From NCBI GenBank assembly GCA_009392275.1, contig VFGV01000010.1:1-64000 (forward strand): a DNA stretch of 64,000 nt, in the 5' to 3' direction. Each line of letters begins with the position of its first letter. Position 1 is the stretch's first letter. The stretch comes from SAR202 cluster bacterium (lineage in GTDB: Bacteria; Chloroflexota; Dehalococcoidia; Lucifugimonadales; UBA2962). The position numbers were made by a program, and so were the translations under genes. Below, in pieces: positions 1 to 7,899 of the stretch. Below the pieces are notes generated by a model. It was not told the DNA's origin, did no database searches, and saw only the letters and a program-made list of their open reading frames with translations.

Positions 1-17
1 CTCAGACAATAATCCAA

Positions 18-47
18 TTGCTACAGTCGTAGTCTTTAAACCATAAT
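18..47 (+). promoter_or_regulatory. candidate promoter of the Gfo/Idh/MocA gene
   Basis: TTGCTA at 18-23 and CATAAT at 42-47 are separated by 18 bases, about 47 bases before the start codon of the first gene. The match to the housekeeping consensus is moderate, so this is only a candidate. Confidence 0.25.
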
Positions 48-94
48 TTCTAAGTGTCTAATAAAGTAAAGAAAACAGATTAAGGACCCTATAA

Positions 95-1069
95 ATGGAT
101 AGCATTCGAGTTGGTTTTATAGGCTTTGGGGCCTGGACTCAGAAAGCATACGTCCCGGCCCTACAGGATAACGACAAGGTTGAACTTGTTGCAGTAGCCG
201 CTCGTAGCGAACAAAGCCACTCTATAGCCACAACAATGCTTGGTAACTCAATCAAAAAGTATACCGATTATAAAAAACTTTTAGCAGATCCGAATATCGA
301 CGCTGTGATGATTGGCACTCCACCCAATTTGAGTTCACCTGCTACTTTATCAGCCATTAAAGCAGGTAAACACACGTTTATAGAGCCCCCTCTAGATGAC
401 TCAGCTTCTACTAGAAATTTATTTAAACTTGTATCCAAAAGTGGCAAGGTTTTCCATGTGGATACAGAAATTAGATACTTGCCAATAATTAAATCTATAA
501 GAAATATAACGCTGAATGCAGACTTTGGATCAATAAATAAAGTCACAATAAATTTGGAAAATAACTGGGCTAATGAATGGAATCTAGATGAAGACGGATT
601 ACTTGACATGGTTGCTGGACTAAGCCCTTGGTATATTGATCCCATAGATTTTATGTTCAGAAGGACTCCAGACAACATACATGTAGTCGGCGCAGACAAT
701 CAGAGAGGAAAAGTTAAACTTAAATATTCGGGGGATTGTGAAGGAGTTTGGAATTTTAACCTGCACGGTGATCCTGAGTTATCCTTAAACTTATCAATAC
801 AAGGTACGAATGGTTTCATATTAGCCGACCTAATAACTGGTAATTACAATTGGACCATTGGATCTGATTCAGGATCTGCAAATGCTCAGTGTCAGGAACC
901 TATATTAGGATTTGTAGGCATGAGAGAAAGTGTAAACGTTTTCATAGAAACAATTCTTGGTAAGACTATGACACTGTCAGGCCCAGAAGTATACAATCGA
1001 ATCCATAAATTAGTTCTTGGAATTAAAACAAGTCAATCAATATCTGATTCTGTTTCTATAAAACAATAA
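95..1069 (+). CDS. Gfo/Idh/MocA-family protein lacking the usual catalytic motif
   Basis: The N-terminus carries a Rossmann dinucleotide motif (GFIGFGAW, residues 7-14), followed by the two-domain layout of Gfo/Idh/MocA NAD(P)-dependent sugar oxidoreductases. At 324 aa it has normal length. In this family the end of the Rossmann fold normally reads EKP, with the lysine catalytic; here it reads EPP (97-99). The later segment that normally supplies a histidine (DxxxH type) reads LDMVAGLSPWYIDPID (about 170-185) without it. The fold is clear from sequence, but loss of activity is inferred. The start has a good ribosome site (AAGGA). The tRNA-Thr gene converges on its 3' end. The substrate cannot be told. 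Confidence 0.8.
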   Translation: MDSIRVGFIGFGAWTQKAYVPALQDNDKVELVAVAARSEQSHSIATTMLGNSIKKYTDYKKLLADPNIDAVMIGTPPNLSSPATLSAIKAGKHTFIEPPLDDSASTRNLFKLVSKSGKVFHVDTEIRYLPIIKSIRNITLNADFGSINKVTINLENNWANEWNLDEDGLLDMVAGLSPWYIDPIDFMFRRTPDNIHVVGADNQRGKVKLKYSGDCEGVWNFNLHGDPELSLNLSIQGTNGFILADLITGNYNWTIGSDSGSANAQCQEPILGFVGMRESVNVFIETILGKTMTLSGPEVYNRIHKLVLGIKTSQSISDSVSIKQ

Positions 1070-1080
1070 TATTTATGGTG

Positions 1081-1156
1081 TGGAGCCAACGGGCGGACTC
1101 GAACCGCCGACCTGCTGTTTACGAAACAGCTGCTCTGCCGCCTGAGCTACGTTGGC
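1081..1156 (-). tRNA. tRNA-Thr (anticodon CGU)
   Basis: The reverse strand folds as a full cloverleaf. The acceptor stem GCCAACG pairs with CGTTGGC, the D-stem begins GCTC, and the anticodon stem GCTGT/ACAGC encloses a 7-base loop with CGT at its centre. The T-arm carries GGTTCGAGTCC. The discriminator base is T and the 3' CCA is encoded, giving 76 nt. It reads ACG codons. It lies 63 bases downstream of the molybdenum hydroxylase gene on the same strand, so it may have its own promoter or be processed from read-through. Confidence 0.95.
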
Positions 1157-1219
1157 TTGTTAACCAACTAAATTTCAATAGATTAAAATAAATAGAAAAT
1201 GTTACCGTATGACTGCAAA

Positions 1220-3451
1220 TTACAAATGTGCCTGCAATTTCTCTGGTTTCATCGGTAAACTCCTAAGTCTCACACCAACGGCATCATTTATAGCATTGGC
1301 TATTGCAGCCAAAGGGGATGAAATGCTAGCTTCTCCTACTCCTTTTACTCCATACGGATGATTAGGGTTTGGAACTTCAACTAAAACCGTATCGATTTCA
1401 GGTAAATCTAAACTGATTGGCATTCTGTAATCGAGCAAAGAGTTATTTCTCATAATCCCTTTATCGTCAAAAAAGTATTCTTCATTAAGAGCCCATCCAA
1501 TCCCTTGCGCAATCCCGCCCTGAATTTGCCCTTCAACGTAACTTGGGTGAATCGCATATCCAACATCTTGGAATGCAGTAAGTTTAATTAAATCAACTTT
1601 CCCGGTTTCTGAATCAATTTGAACATCTGCGATTAATGCTGAATATGAGCCAGTAGAACCTCCAGGGTTTACGTTTGCTTTACCGATTATGGGTTCTCCC
1701 GTTTCATTTATTTGAGAAGCTATTTCTTTAAAGGTCATTTTGAGTTCCGAATCTGATGCATGACGCACATGACCTGAAGAATATTCTATTTCAGACACAT
1801 CTTTATCCCATATAACAGCTGCTCTTTTTATTATTTGATTCTTTATATCAATTGCCGCTTCATGAGCAGCCCAACCAGATTTATAGGCTACACCACTACC
1901 TCCGGTGACGGAAGTGAATCCTATAGAGTCAGTATCTCCAACCTGAGGTATTACATCTTGGGCAGTTAAACCAAGAACTTCAGCCATAATTTGTGCGATT
2001 GCAGTTCTACTGCCACCAATATCTATAGATCCCTCTACCAAAGATATAGTTCCATCAGGCAGTACACTAGCAACTAAACTGGCTGGACCTGAATTATTTC
2101 TGCAAAAACCTAGGCTTACGCCCCTTCCTACGTTAACACCACCCTTTTTAGACTGGTAATGAGGATGATCTTTCACTTGTTTCAAAGTCTCGATGACGCC
2201 GATACTTCCATTCATAACTCCGTCTGCTCTTCTATCACCCTCTTTTGCAGCATTTATTAACCTCAGCTCTATCGGATCTATACCCATAGAAGATGCTGCT
2301 TGATCCATTAATGACTCTGTTGCAAAAGCAGCAATTGGAGCTCCTGGAGCTCTATATGGGGCGACTTTTGGCTTATTTACAGCAATGTCTAAACAATCTA
2401 TCTTTACGTTATCTATTTTGTAAGGAGCAAATATGGCCGCAGCGGCAGCCGTTATTGGAGATGGCGGAAAAGCTCCAGCCTCAAATGCTACATAAGCATA
2501 AGCTGCAGTAATCCGATGATTTGAATCAAAACCAAGCTTCATCCTAATCAAACTCCCGGATGTTGGCCCGGTAGATTCAAACACTTCTGATCTTGTCATA
2601 GTTAATTTTACAGGTCTGCCACTTTTTTTAGATAAAATAGCTGCCACAGGTTCAAGGTAAGCCGGTAACTTACCACCAAAACCGCCTCCGATTTCCATCG
2701 GAATAACATTGATATCAGATATTGGAATTCCAAGTATTCTGCCCAACTGATCACGAATACCAAAGTGACCTTGACTGGAACACCATACTGTTAATTTGCC
2801 ATCTTCAGACCACGATGCCGTTCCATTTTGAGGCTCAATGTATCCTTGATGAACAGTGCTAGTCTTAAATTCCTCTTCAAAAACAATTGCAGCCTGGTCA
2901 AAACCTTGGTTGATATCACCTAATTCATAAAGCTCATGACCTAACACATTCGGCTGTGTATAATCACTCGAACCAAGCGAGTAAGGTTTAACGTTTTCGT
3001 GTAAGACGGGAGCAGATTTCAATATAGCATTTTCAACATCAAAAACTCCTGGCAGTATTTGATAGTCAACCCTAATCAGATTCAATGCCTCTTGCGCCGC
3101 AGAACTATTAATAGCTGCAATAGCAGCAACTGGATGGCCTTTATAAAGAACCTTGTCTCTAGCCATAACGTTTTCCGAATAATTCTGAGCAGGGAACAAT
3201 GTCTCTACATTAGGGCCAGCCACTAAATCTTCAGCAGTCATTACAGCAAAAATTTCTGGGTTAGAACTTAAGGCACTGGTATCAATCGATTTAATTAAAG
3301 CATGTGGATGTGGGCTCCTAAGAACAGCTCCATAAAGCATTCCAGGTAAATTAACATCTGCGCCAAATTTCGCTCGGCCCGTTACTTTATCAACACCATC
3401 ATGTCTAATTGGTCGTTTGCCAACAACCTTATATTTTGAAGTTCTATCCAT
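1220..3451 (-). CDS. molybdenum hydroxylase large subunit (xanthine dehydrogenase/CoxL family)
   Basis: This 743-aa protein is the molybdopterin-binding subunit of the xanthine dehydrogenase/aldehyde oxidase/CO dehydrogenase family. GGGFGGK at 255-261 is the family's cofactor-contacting loop. PYRAPG (365-370) sits where true CO dehydrogenases have AYRCSFR, so it is not a form I CoxL. The C-terminal GVGEAS (about 700) holds the expected catalytic glutamate. The enzyme would hydroxylate an aldehyde or N-heterocycle. The usual FAD and [2Fe-2S] subunits are not adjacent, which is odd. The next gene upstream on the same strand is an aldo-keto reductase 36 bases away, so the two may be co-transcribed. 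Substrate unknown. Confidence 0.88.
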   Translation of the reverse strand: MDRTSKYKVVGKRPIRHDGVDKVTGRAKFGADVNLPGMLYGAVLRSPHPHALIKSIDTSALSSNPEIFAVMTAEDLVAGPNVETLFPAQNYSENVMARDKVLYKGHPVAAIAAINSSAAQEALNLIRVDYQILPGVFDVENAILKSAPVLHENVKPYSLGSSDYTQPNVLGHELYELGDINQGFDQAAIVFEEEFKTSTVHQGYIEPQNGTASWSEDGKLTVWCSSQGHFGIRDQLGRILGIPISDINVIPMEIGGGFGGKLPAYLEPVAAILSKKSGRPVKLTMTRSEVFESTGPTSGSLIRMKLGFDSNHRITAAYAYVAFEAGAFPPSPITAAAAAIFAPYKIDNVKIDCLDIAVNKPKVAPYRAPGAPIAAFATESLMDQAASSMGIDPIELRLINAAKEGDRRADGVMNGSIGVIETLKQVKDHPHYQSKKGGVNVGRGVSLGFCRNNSGPASLVASVLPDGTISLVEGSIDIGGSRTAIAQIMAEVLGLTAQDVIPQVGDTDSIGFTSVTGGSGVAYKSGWAAHEAAIDIKNQIIKRAAVIWDKDVSEIEYSSGHVRHASDSELKMTFKEIASQINETGEPIIGKANVNPGGSTGSYSALIADVQIDSETGKVDLIKLTAFQDVGYAIHPSYVEGQIQGGIAQGIGWALNEEYFFDDKGIMRNNSLLDYRMPISLDLPEIDTVLVEVPNPNHPYGVKGVGEASISSPLAAIANAINDAVGVRLRSLPMKPEKLQAHL

Positions 3452-3487
3452 GTAATGATTCCCTTAAAAATTTATTCTTCTCGAAAT

Positions 3488-4408
3488 TTAATCTATACTA
3501 CGCCAATTCCGACCAACAAGCTTATATCGTTTGTGTAATTCTTCCACATATTCTGACGAAATAGGTAATTGATTATTAACCATATCAATATTCGATTTCA
3601 CGTGTTGCGGATTTCGACTACCCACTATTGCTGTGTGTATCTGAGAATGATGTAAAACAAAGCCAAGAGCGGCTAATATATGATCGTCTGGCTCGTCTTC
3701 TATTTCACCAATGCTTTGCATTTTTTCAGCTCTAACTCTAAGGCTTTTAGCAACTGAATCTTCATAATGGTCAGATTTCTTAAATGTGCGACCCCACATC
3801 CCATTTCCAATTGGCCTTTTAGCTATTACTCCCATTTCGGATTTCGATGCTTCATCTAATATGTCAACTAAACCTCTCTGATCCATTATGTTAAATGCGG
3901 TTTGTATCGTATCAAAAAGCCCACTTTTAATTGCCCACATTGCTTCTTCATTTTCTTGGCTATATCCAATATACCGAGTTTTTCCATCACGCTTCGCATC
4001 AATAAAAACCTGAATTATATCGTCAGGAGGCGGGCCAAAAATATCATAGGCATGTATTTGCAGCAAATCAACATAATCAGTCTTAAGCCTCTTCAAGCTC
4101 CTATCAATACTTTGCTTTATTGTATTCACATCCCATCTCAAACCTTCTGTTGAATACGAAGGGTGTCCAGCTTTAGTTGCAAGAACGAATTCATTACGTC
4201 TATGAGATAATGCTTCTCCAATAATATCTTCGCTAATACCATAGCACTCTGCTGTGTCAAAAAAGTTTATCCCGCCATCTAAAGCAGTATTTAATAATTC
4301 ATAAGCTTGATCCTTATCATTTTCAGTTAGCTGGAGTCCAATCTCGACTAATCCAACTCCTAATCTACTAACTTTGAGGTCCGTTTTCCCTAATTGCACT
4401 ATCTCCAT
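3488..4408 (-). CDS. aldo-keto reductase
   Basis: A 306-aa TIM-barrel oxidoreductase. The aldo-keto reductase tetrad is visible as Asp51, Tyr56, Lys79 and His119 (motifs DTAECYG, ATKAG, LLQIHA), and the C-terminal AIVGSRNPQHVKSNI is the NADPH-binding loop. The overall pattern is that of the bacterial AKR5/12-like, 'voltage-gated channel beta subunit-like' group. The start codon overlaps the end of a 47-codon ORF by 10 bases, so translation is probably coupled. The molybdenum hydroxylase gene follows 36 bases downstream. The substrate is unknown; a role in aldehyde or sugar metabolism together with the hydroxylase is an inference. Confidence 0.88.
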   Translation of the reverse strand: MEIVQLGKTDLKVSRLGVGLVEIGLQLTENDKDQAYELLNTALDGGINFFDTAECYGISEDIIGEALSHRRNEFVLATKAGHPSYSTEGLRWDVNTIKQSIDRSLKRLKTDYVDLLQIHAYDIFGPPPDDIIQVFIDAKRDGKTRYIGYSQENEEAMWAIKSGLFDTIQTAFNIMDQRGLVDILDEASKSEMGVIAKRPIGNGMWGRTFKKSDHYEDSVAKSLRVRAEKMQSIGEIEDEPDDHILAALGFVLHHSQIHTAIVGSRNPQHVKSNIDMVNNQLPISSEYVEELHKRYKLVGRNWRSID

Positions 4409-4542
4409 TGTTCTGCACTCTCATTTCCTGATTTCATCAGAAGCCAAACAATCATTCCATTAGGCATTTCAATATCAATAGCAGTTAACAGATTTGCTTC
4501 ACAACCTAGCTTTACCTTTAATTTAAATATTGTTTCGTACAT
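4399..4542 (-). CDS. small 47-aa protein of unknown function, coupled to the aldo-keto reductase
   Basis: The ORF begins MYETIFKLKVKLGCEANL and ends GNESAEQWR. It has a strong ribosome site (GAGGAG) about 6 bases before its ATG. Its TAG stop lies inside the first codons of the aldo-keto reductase, with a 10-base overlap, which is the layout of translationally coupled genes. It has no signal peptide; the middle (residues 26-36) is mildly hydrophobic. I do not recognise the family. The RBS and the overlap support real translation; whether the protein itself matters, or the ORF is a leader that sets reductase expression, is open. Confidence 0.55.
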   Translation of the reverse strand: MYETIFKLKVKLGCEANLLTAIDIEMPNGMIVWLLMKSGNESAEQWR

Positions 4543-4615
4543 TGTGCGCTCCTCAAAAGTTTCGCTTGCATGAATTTTCCAACGTTCTATATTTTAAAAC
4601 AAACCTCAAATATGC

Positions 4616-4643
4616 TTGCTTAGTCTTTGTTATAGAGTAATAC
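4616..4643 (+). promoter_or_regulatory. candidate promoter of the mscS-type gene
   Basis: TTGCTT (4616-4621) and TAATAC (4638-4643) are 16 bases apart, in the AT-rich region between the divergent small gene and the channel gene. About 43 bases of leader precede the GTG start. Moderate consensus match. Confidence 0.35.
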
Positions 4644-4686
4644 TAAATGTACTGCAATATAAAGGCAGCTTAATACAGGTGAATAA

Positions 4687-5784
4687 GTGGAATTTCAACA
4701 AATTTTTACCGACTTGATTGCATGGGAGTCATTAATCGCTGTAGCAATATTTGCTGCGTTTTTGATTGGTGCTTTTATATTAAGGCTAGTTATTAAAACC
4801 ACAGCCTCTCATATAAAGAAGAATTCACCAAACCATATAGTTCCTGAAATGCTAAAAGCTGCACGTGGCCCTGCTCTTCTTTTCGCAATAATACTTGGTC
4901 TATATCTTTCAATCTTATCTTTGCCTATTGAGGGTCTTGAATGGCGTCAGGGAGTTACTAAGGCTTGGACTATCGGCGTTGTAATATCCCTTGTACAAGC
5001 TGCCGTTAGTGGAACTAGATTCTTTATAAATTGGTATTTGAAAGTTGTCGCCCCTAAAACTGCCACTCCATTAGATGATAAGTTGCTGCCTCAAATTAGG
5101 CGGATTGTATTGATAGTTCTATATGCAGTAGGCATATTGATTATATTAGATACGCTAGGAGTTTCGATCAGCCCACTTCTGGGAGGTTTAGGTATTACCG
5201 GACTAGCGGTTGCTTTAGCCTTGCAACCAACATTAGGTAACTTTTTTGCAGGAACATACGTGACAGCCGATGGAGCTATAAACATTGGCGATTTTATTGA
5301 GTTGAATGGAGGACCAGCAGGAAATGTTATTGAAGTTGGTTGGCGAAGTACTAAAATCCGAACTATATACAACAACCTTGTAGTGATACCAAACTCGGTG
5401 TTAGCCGATACCATAGTGACAAATTACCAATCTCCTAATGATGCTATGAGCGTGATAGTTGGATGTGGCGTAAGTTATGACAGTGATCTAGCACAAGTGG
5501 AGTCTATAGCTTTAGAAACGGCAAGATCAGTTATCTCTTCTAGTTCATATGCTGCTGATTTCGATCCAATTGTAAACTTTAAAAGTTTTGGGGATTCCAA
5601 TGTTGATTTCTACATATTTGCTCGTGCCACTGATCGCGGAGCATCTTTTAAACTAACTAGTGAGATTATTAAAGCAATCCATGCAGAATTTACAACTCAA
5701 GGTATCGAAATAAATTACCCTGTAAGGAAGCTTATTTATGAATCGCTTGATGGACTGCCTGAAATTCCTAGACCAAAAGAGTAA
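4687..5784 (+). CDS. MscS-family small-conductance mechanosensitive channel
   Basis: A 365-aa membrane protein with about four N-terminal hydrophobic helices. The last helix is Gly/Ala-rich (ISPLLGGLGITGLAVALA, about 163-180), as in the MscS pore helix. The cytoplasmic beta domain follows (GDFIELNGGPAGNVIEVGWRS, then IPNSVLADTIVTNY), which is the most conserved part of the family. It would release solutes on hypo-osmotic shock. The start is GTG with AGGTGA just upstream. It converges on the biotin carrier gene with only 11 bases between stop codons. Confidence 0.92.
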   Translation: MEFQQIFTDLIAWESLIAVAIFAAFLIGAFILRLVIKTTASHIKKNSPNHIVPEMLKAARGPALLFAIILGLYLSILSLPIEGLEWRQGVTKAWTIGVVISLVQAAVSGTRFFINWYLKVVAPKTATPLDDKLLPQIRRIVLIVLYAVGILIILDTLGVSISPLLGGLGITGLAVALALQPTLGNFFAGTYVTADGAINIGDFIELNGGPAGNVIEVGWRSTKIRTIYNNLVVIPNSVLADTIVTNYQSPNDAMSVIVGCGVSYDSDLAQVESIALETARSVISSSSYAADFDPIVNFKSFGDSNVDFYIFARATDRGASFKLTSEIIKAIHAEFTTQGIEINYPVRKLIYESLDGLPEIPRPKE

Positions 5785-5795
5785 TCCGTCTACAT

Positions 5796-6251
5796 TTAAG
5801 CTAGGCTTAATATCTTGTCTCCACCCTGAATTTGTTGACCTGTTTCCACATGTATTTCCTCAACAATGCCTGCCCATTCTGCACGAAGAGTTTGTTGCAT
5901 CTTCATAGCTTCTAAAACACATATTTCATCTCCAGGCACAACTTGATCTCCCGCCTTCACAGCAATCGATATAATCATGCCGGGCATTGGAGCAGTAAAA
6001 TCCTTTATGGGTCCTGGCACACCAGCTTCTTTACGCGGTTCAGGTGCTTTCACATCATCGGTCTTCACTTCATCTGGTTTAAATTCATTAATTTCAATTT
6101 TAGATTCAATAGCTGAAGGCTCTTTTACATCTCCAAGTGTAACGGAAACACTTTCGCCGTCCACAGTCATTTCAATCGGGTCTGCATTTATATCTTTTAC
6201 TTCAACTAAATAAGATCTGCCGTCTAATGTTATTTTTATTTTACGTGTCAT
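5796..6251 (-). CDS. biotin carboxyl carrier subunit of a sodium-pumping decarboxylase
   Basis: 151 aa. The C-terminal biotinyl domain (about 82-151) contains EAMKMQ with the biotin-accepting Lys117, preceded by the APMPG turn. An acidic, Pro/Lys-containing linker (about 45-80) joins it to a short N-terminal beta segment. This is the layout of GcdC/MmdC and the C-terminus of OadA. The carrier takes CO2 from the carboxyltransferase to the membrane beta subunit, encoded 8 bases upstream. No carboxyltransferase alpha subunit lies in the window, so the substrate (glutaconyl-, methylmalonyl-CoA or oxaloacetate) cannot be decided. Confidence 0.88.
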   Translation of the reverse strand: MTRKIKITLDGRSYLVEVKDINADPIEMTVDGESVSVTLGDVKEPSAIESKIEINEFKPDEVKTDDVKAPEPRKEAGVPGPIKDFTAPMPGMIISIAVKAGDQVVPGDEICVLEAMKMQQTLRAEWAGIVEEIHVETGQQIQGGDKILSLA

Positions 6252-6259
6252 CTTTGAAA

Positions 6260-7420
6260 CTACCCTATTAAACTAAGAAATACTCCAGCAACAACGGCCG
6301 AACCAATTACACCAGCAACATTTGGGCCTAAAGCATGGTGTAATAAAAAGTTATTGGGATTCTCTTGTTGTCCCATATGATGTGAAATTCTAGCAGCCAT
6401 TGGTACCGCAGAAACACCAGCAGAACCTATTAGAGGATTGATCTTATCTTTCAAAAATAAATTCATAAACTTTGCAAATAATATTCCACCTGTAGTTCCT
6501 GCAGCAAATGCAACCAATCCCAATACTAATATAAGCACAGTTTCTAGTTTAAATACCAAGTCAGCTTGCAGCTGTGTTCCAACGGTAAGCATCAATAAAA
6601 TTGTAGCAATGTTTAGTAATTCGTTAGATGCTGCACTAGTTAACCTTGGCACGACTCCACTTTCTTTGAAAAGATTACCCACAACCAACATTGATATCAA
6701 GGGAGCAGCTCGAGGCACGACCAATAAAATTATTATCAGAGCAATAATCGGAAATATCATTTTTTCAGTTTTTGACACTTCCCTCACCGGCTTCATCACA
6801 ATAGATCTTTCTTTTTTTGTGGTTAGCAGTTTCATTATTGGAGGCTGTATGAATGGAACAGCAGCCATGTATGTATATGCGATCACTGCAGTGATACCTA
6901 ATATGTCTGGTGCGAGATTGGCTGACAAAAAGATAGTTGTTGGACCATCAGCTCCTCCTATAATCCCGATTGAAGCAGCTTCTCCAAGAGAAAATGTATC
7001 CGCAGCAATAAAATTCAGTCCTAGTGCTCCCCAAAAAGCTACAAATATTCCAATTTGAGCGGCTGCCCCAAGAAGCAATGTTTTCGGGTTAGAAATAAGT
7101 GGTCCAAAATCAGTTAATGCTCCTATCCCGAGAAAGATTACTGGCGGTAGGATATTCCAGAAAGAAAGCCCATAGTGAAATATTACTCCAAATATTCCCG
7201 CGCCTTGTGTCCCGCCTCCATCCGATGGAGAAATCGCAACGCCAGTTAAGGGTAAATTTACTATTAATATTCCCAGACCAATTGGTAGAAGCTCATATGG
7301 TTCCCACTCTTTGGTTATGGCAAGGAATACCAGTGTTAAACCAACTAGCAGCATAATCGCATCGCGCCAATCGATATTTAAGAGACCAGTGGATTCTAGA
7401 AAACTTACTAATTCACTCAA
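6260..7420 (-). CDS. sodium-pumping decarboxylase beta subunit (OadB/GcdB/MmdB family)
   Basis: A 386-aa integral membrane protein with about 9-11 hydrophobic helices. The family signatures are present: GIGALTDFGPLISNPKTL, the GIIGGADGPT loop with its conserved Asp, and near the C-terminus SAGVSAVPMAAR with HALGPNVAGVIGSAV. The subunit decarboxylates carboxybiotin and exports Na+. It overlaps the gamma gene by 4 bases and precedes the biotin carrier gene by 8 bases, so the three form an operon. Na+ pumping is known for the family and is not shown by the sequence alone. Confidence 0.92.
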   Translation of the reverse strand: MSELVSFLESTGLLNIDWRDAIMLLVGLTLVFLAITKEWEPYELLPIGLGILIVNLPLTGVAISPSDGGGTQGAGIFGVIFHYGLSFWNILPPVIFLGIGALTDFGPLISNPKTLLLGAAAQIGIFVAFWGALGLNFIAADTFSLGEAASIGIIGGADGPTTIFLSANLAPDILGITAVIAYTYMAAVPFIQPPIMKLLTTKKERSIVMKPVREVSKTEKMIFPIIALIIILLVVPRAAPLISMLVVGNLFKESGVVPRLTSAASNELLNIATILLMLTVGTQLQADLVFKLETVLILVLGLVAFAAGTTGGILFAKFMNLFLKDKINPLIGSAGVSAVPMAARISHHMGQQENPNNFLLHHALGPNVAGVIGSAVVAGVFLSLIG

Positions 7421-7602
7421 TTTGAGTGACCTTTCTGATAATCTTGTGAAGATTTTAGAACGCTTGCAGCTATAACTGCCGCCATGGCCCGGTTTTTATC
7501 CACATTATCAGGTCCTTGATCGTGGTCTTGCTTGACTCTACGATTTGCAAGTTTTATCGATACCCATCCCATAAAAAACGATGAAATCATCAAAATAATC
7601 AA
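7417..7602 (-). CDS. probable gamma subunit of the sodium-pumping decarboxylase, start uncertain
   Basis: As drawn (TTG start) this gives 61 aa: a short hydrophobic segment, a basic stretch (KLANRRVKQ), then a polar tail with AVIAASVLKSS, matching the OadG plan of one helix plus a cytoplasmic tail near 80 aa. The TTG start cuts the helix and has no ribosome site. The same frame stays open upstream and continues the helix (GAGTTVCLLIILMISSFF), preceded by ISETLINQSLI, which looks like the missing N-terminus. No ATG, GTG or TTG occurs there; an ATT at 7671-7669 follows GGGAG by 10 bases and would give 84 aa. Confidence 0.6.
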   Translation of the reverse strand: MIILMISSFFMGWVSIKLANRRVKQDHDQGPDNVDKNRAMAAVIAASVLKSSQDYQKGHSN

Positions 7603-7813
7603 AAGGCATACAGTGGTCCCTGCACCTATGGCAGTAGTGATGAGGGATTGGTTGATAAGTGTCTCTGAAATAGCTAATCCACTCCCGAACTTATAATTGC
7701 TATGATTCCGACGACAAGCATCGACAAATCAAAGTGAAGTTTAATCATTAATGAAGTAAAGTCGATTTTACACCAGTAATATAAACAGTATCCAGTTATT
7801 ACCTGTCATATTA

Positions 7814-7843
7814 TGCCAGATTTATAGTGGTATAAATCTGGCA
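7814..7843. promoter_or_regulatory. 30-bp perfect inverted repeat before pxpA, probable operator
   Basis: TGCCAGATTTATA (7814-7826) and its exact complement TATAAATCTGGCA (7831-7843) flank a 4-base centre, GTGG. It lies in the divergent region between the decarboxylase operon and pxpA, and its right arm overlaps the -35 position of the best promoter for pxpA. There is no U-run after it, so an operator fits better than a terminator. Confidence 0.6.
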
Positions 7844-7867
7844 CAGCCAGTTGATCAGCAATATAAT
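7839..7867 (+). promoter_or_regulatory. candidate promoter of the pxpABC operon
   Basis: TATAAT at 7862-7867 is preceded by TGGCAC at 7839-7844 with a 17-base spacer. The -10 match is perfect and the -35 weak, as expected of an activated or repressed promoter. The -35 lies inside the right arm of the inverted repeat. Confidence 0.45.
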
Positions 7868-7899
7868 TTGGTAATTAACAGGAGATCGCATTAGAAGCA

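Noticed and set aside
2293-2511. ORF on the opposite strand of the molybdenum hydroxylase gene
   Set aside because: It lies within a longer, well-matched gene and has no ribosome site or domain; similar opposite-strand frames occur throughout the window.
6438-7058. 206-aa ORF opposite the decarboxylase beta gene
   Set aside because: It is the reverse frame of a highly hydrophobic gene and gives a low-complexity Ile/Asn/Ala protein without family pattern.
7839-7856. Sigma-54 promoter (TGGCAC-N5-TTGC) before pxpA
   Set aside because: TGGCAC is present but the second element sits 6 bases away and reads TTGA, so the spacing and the core are wrong.
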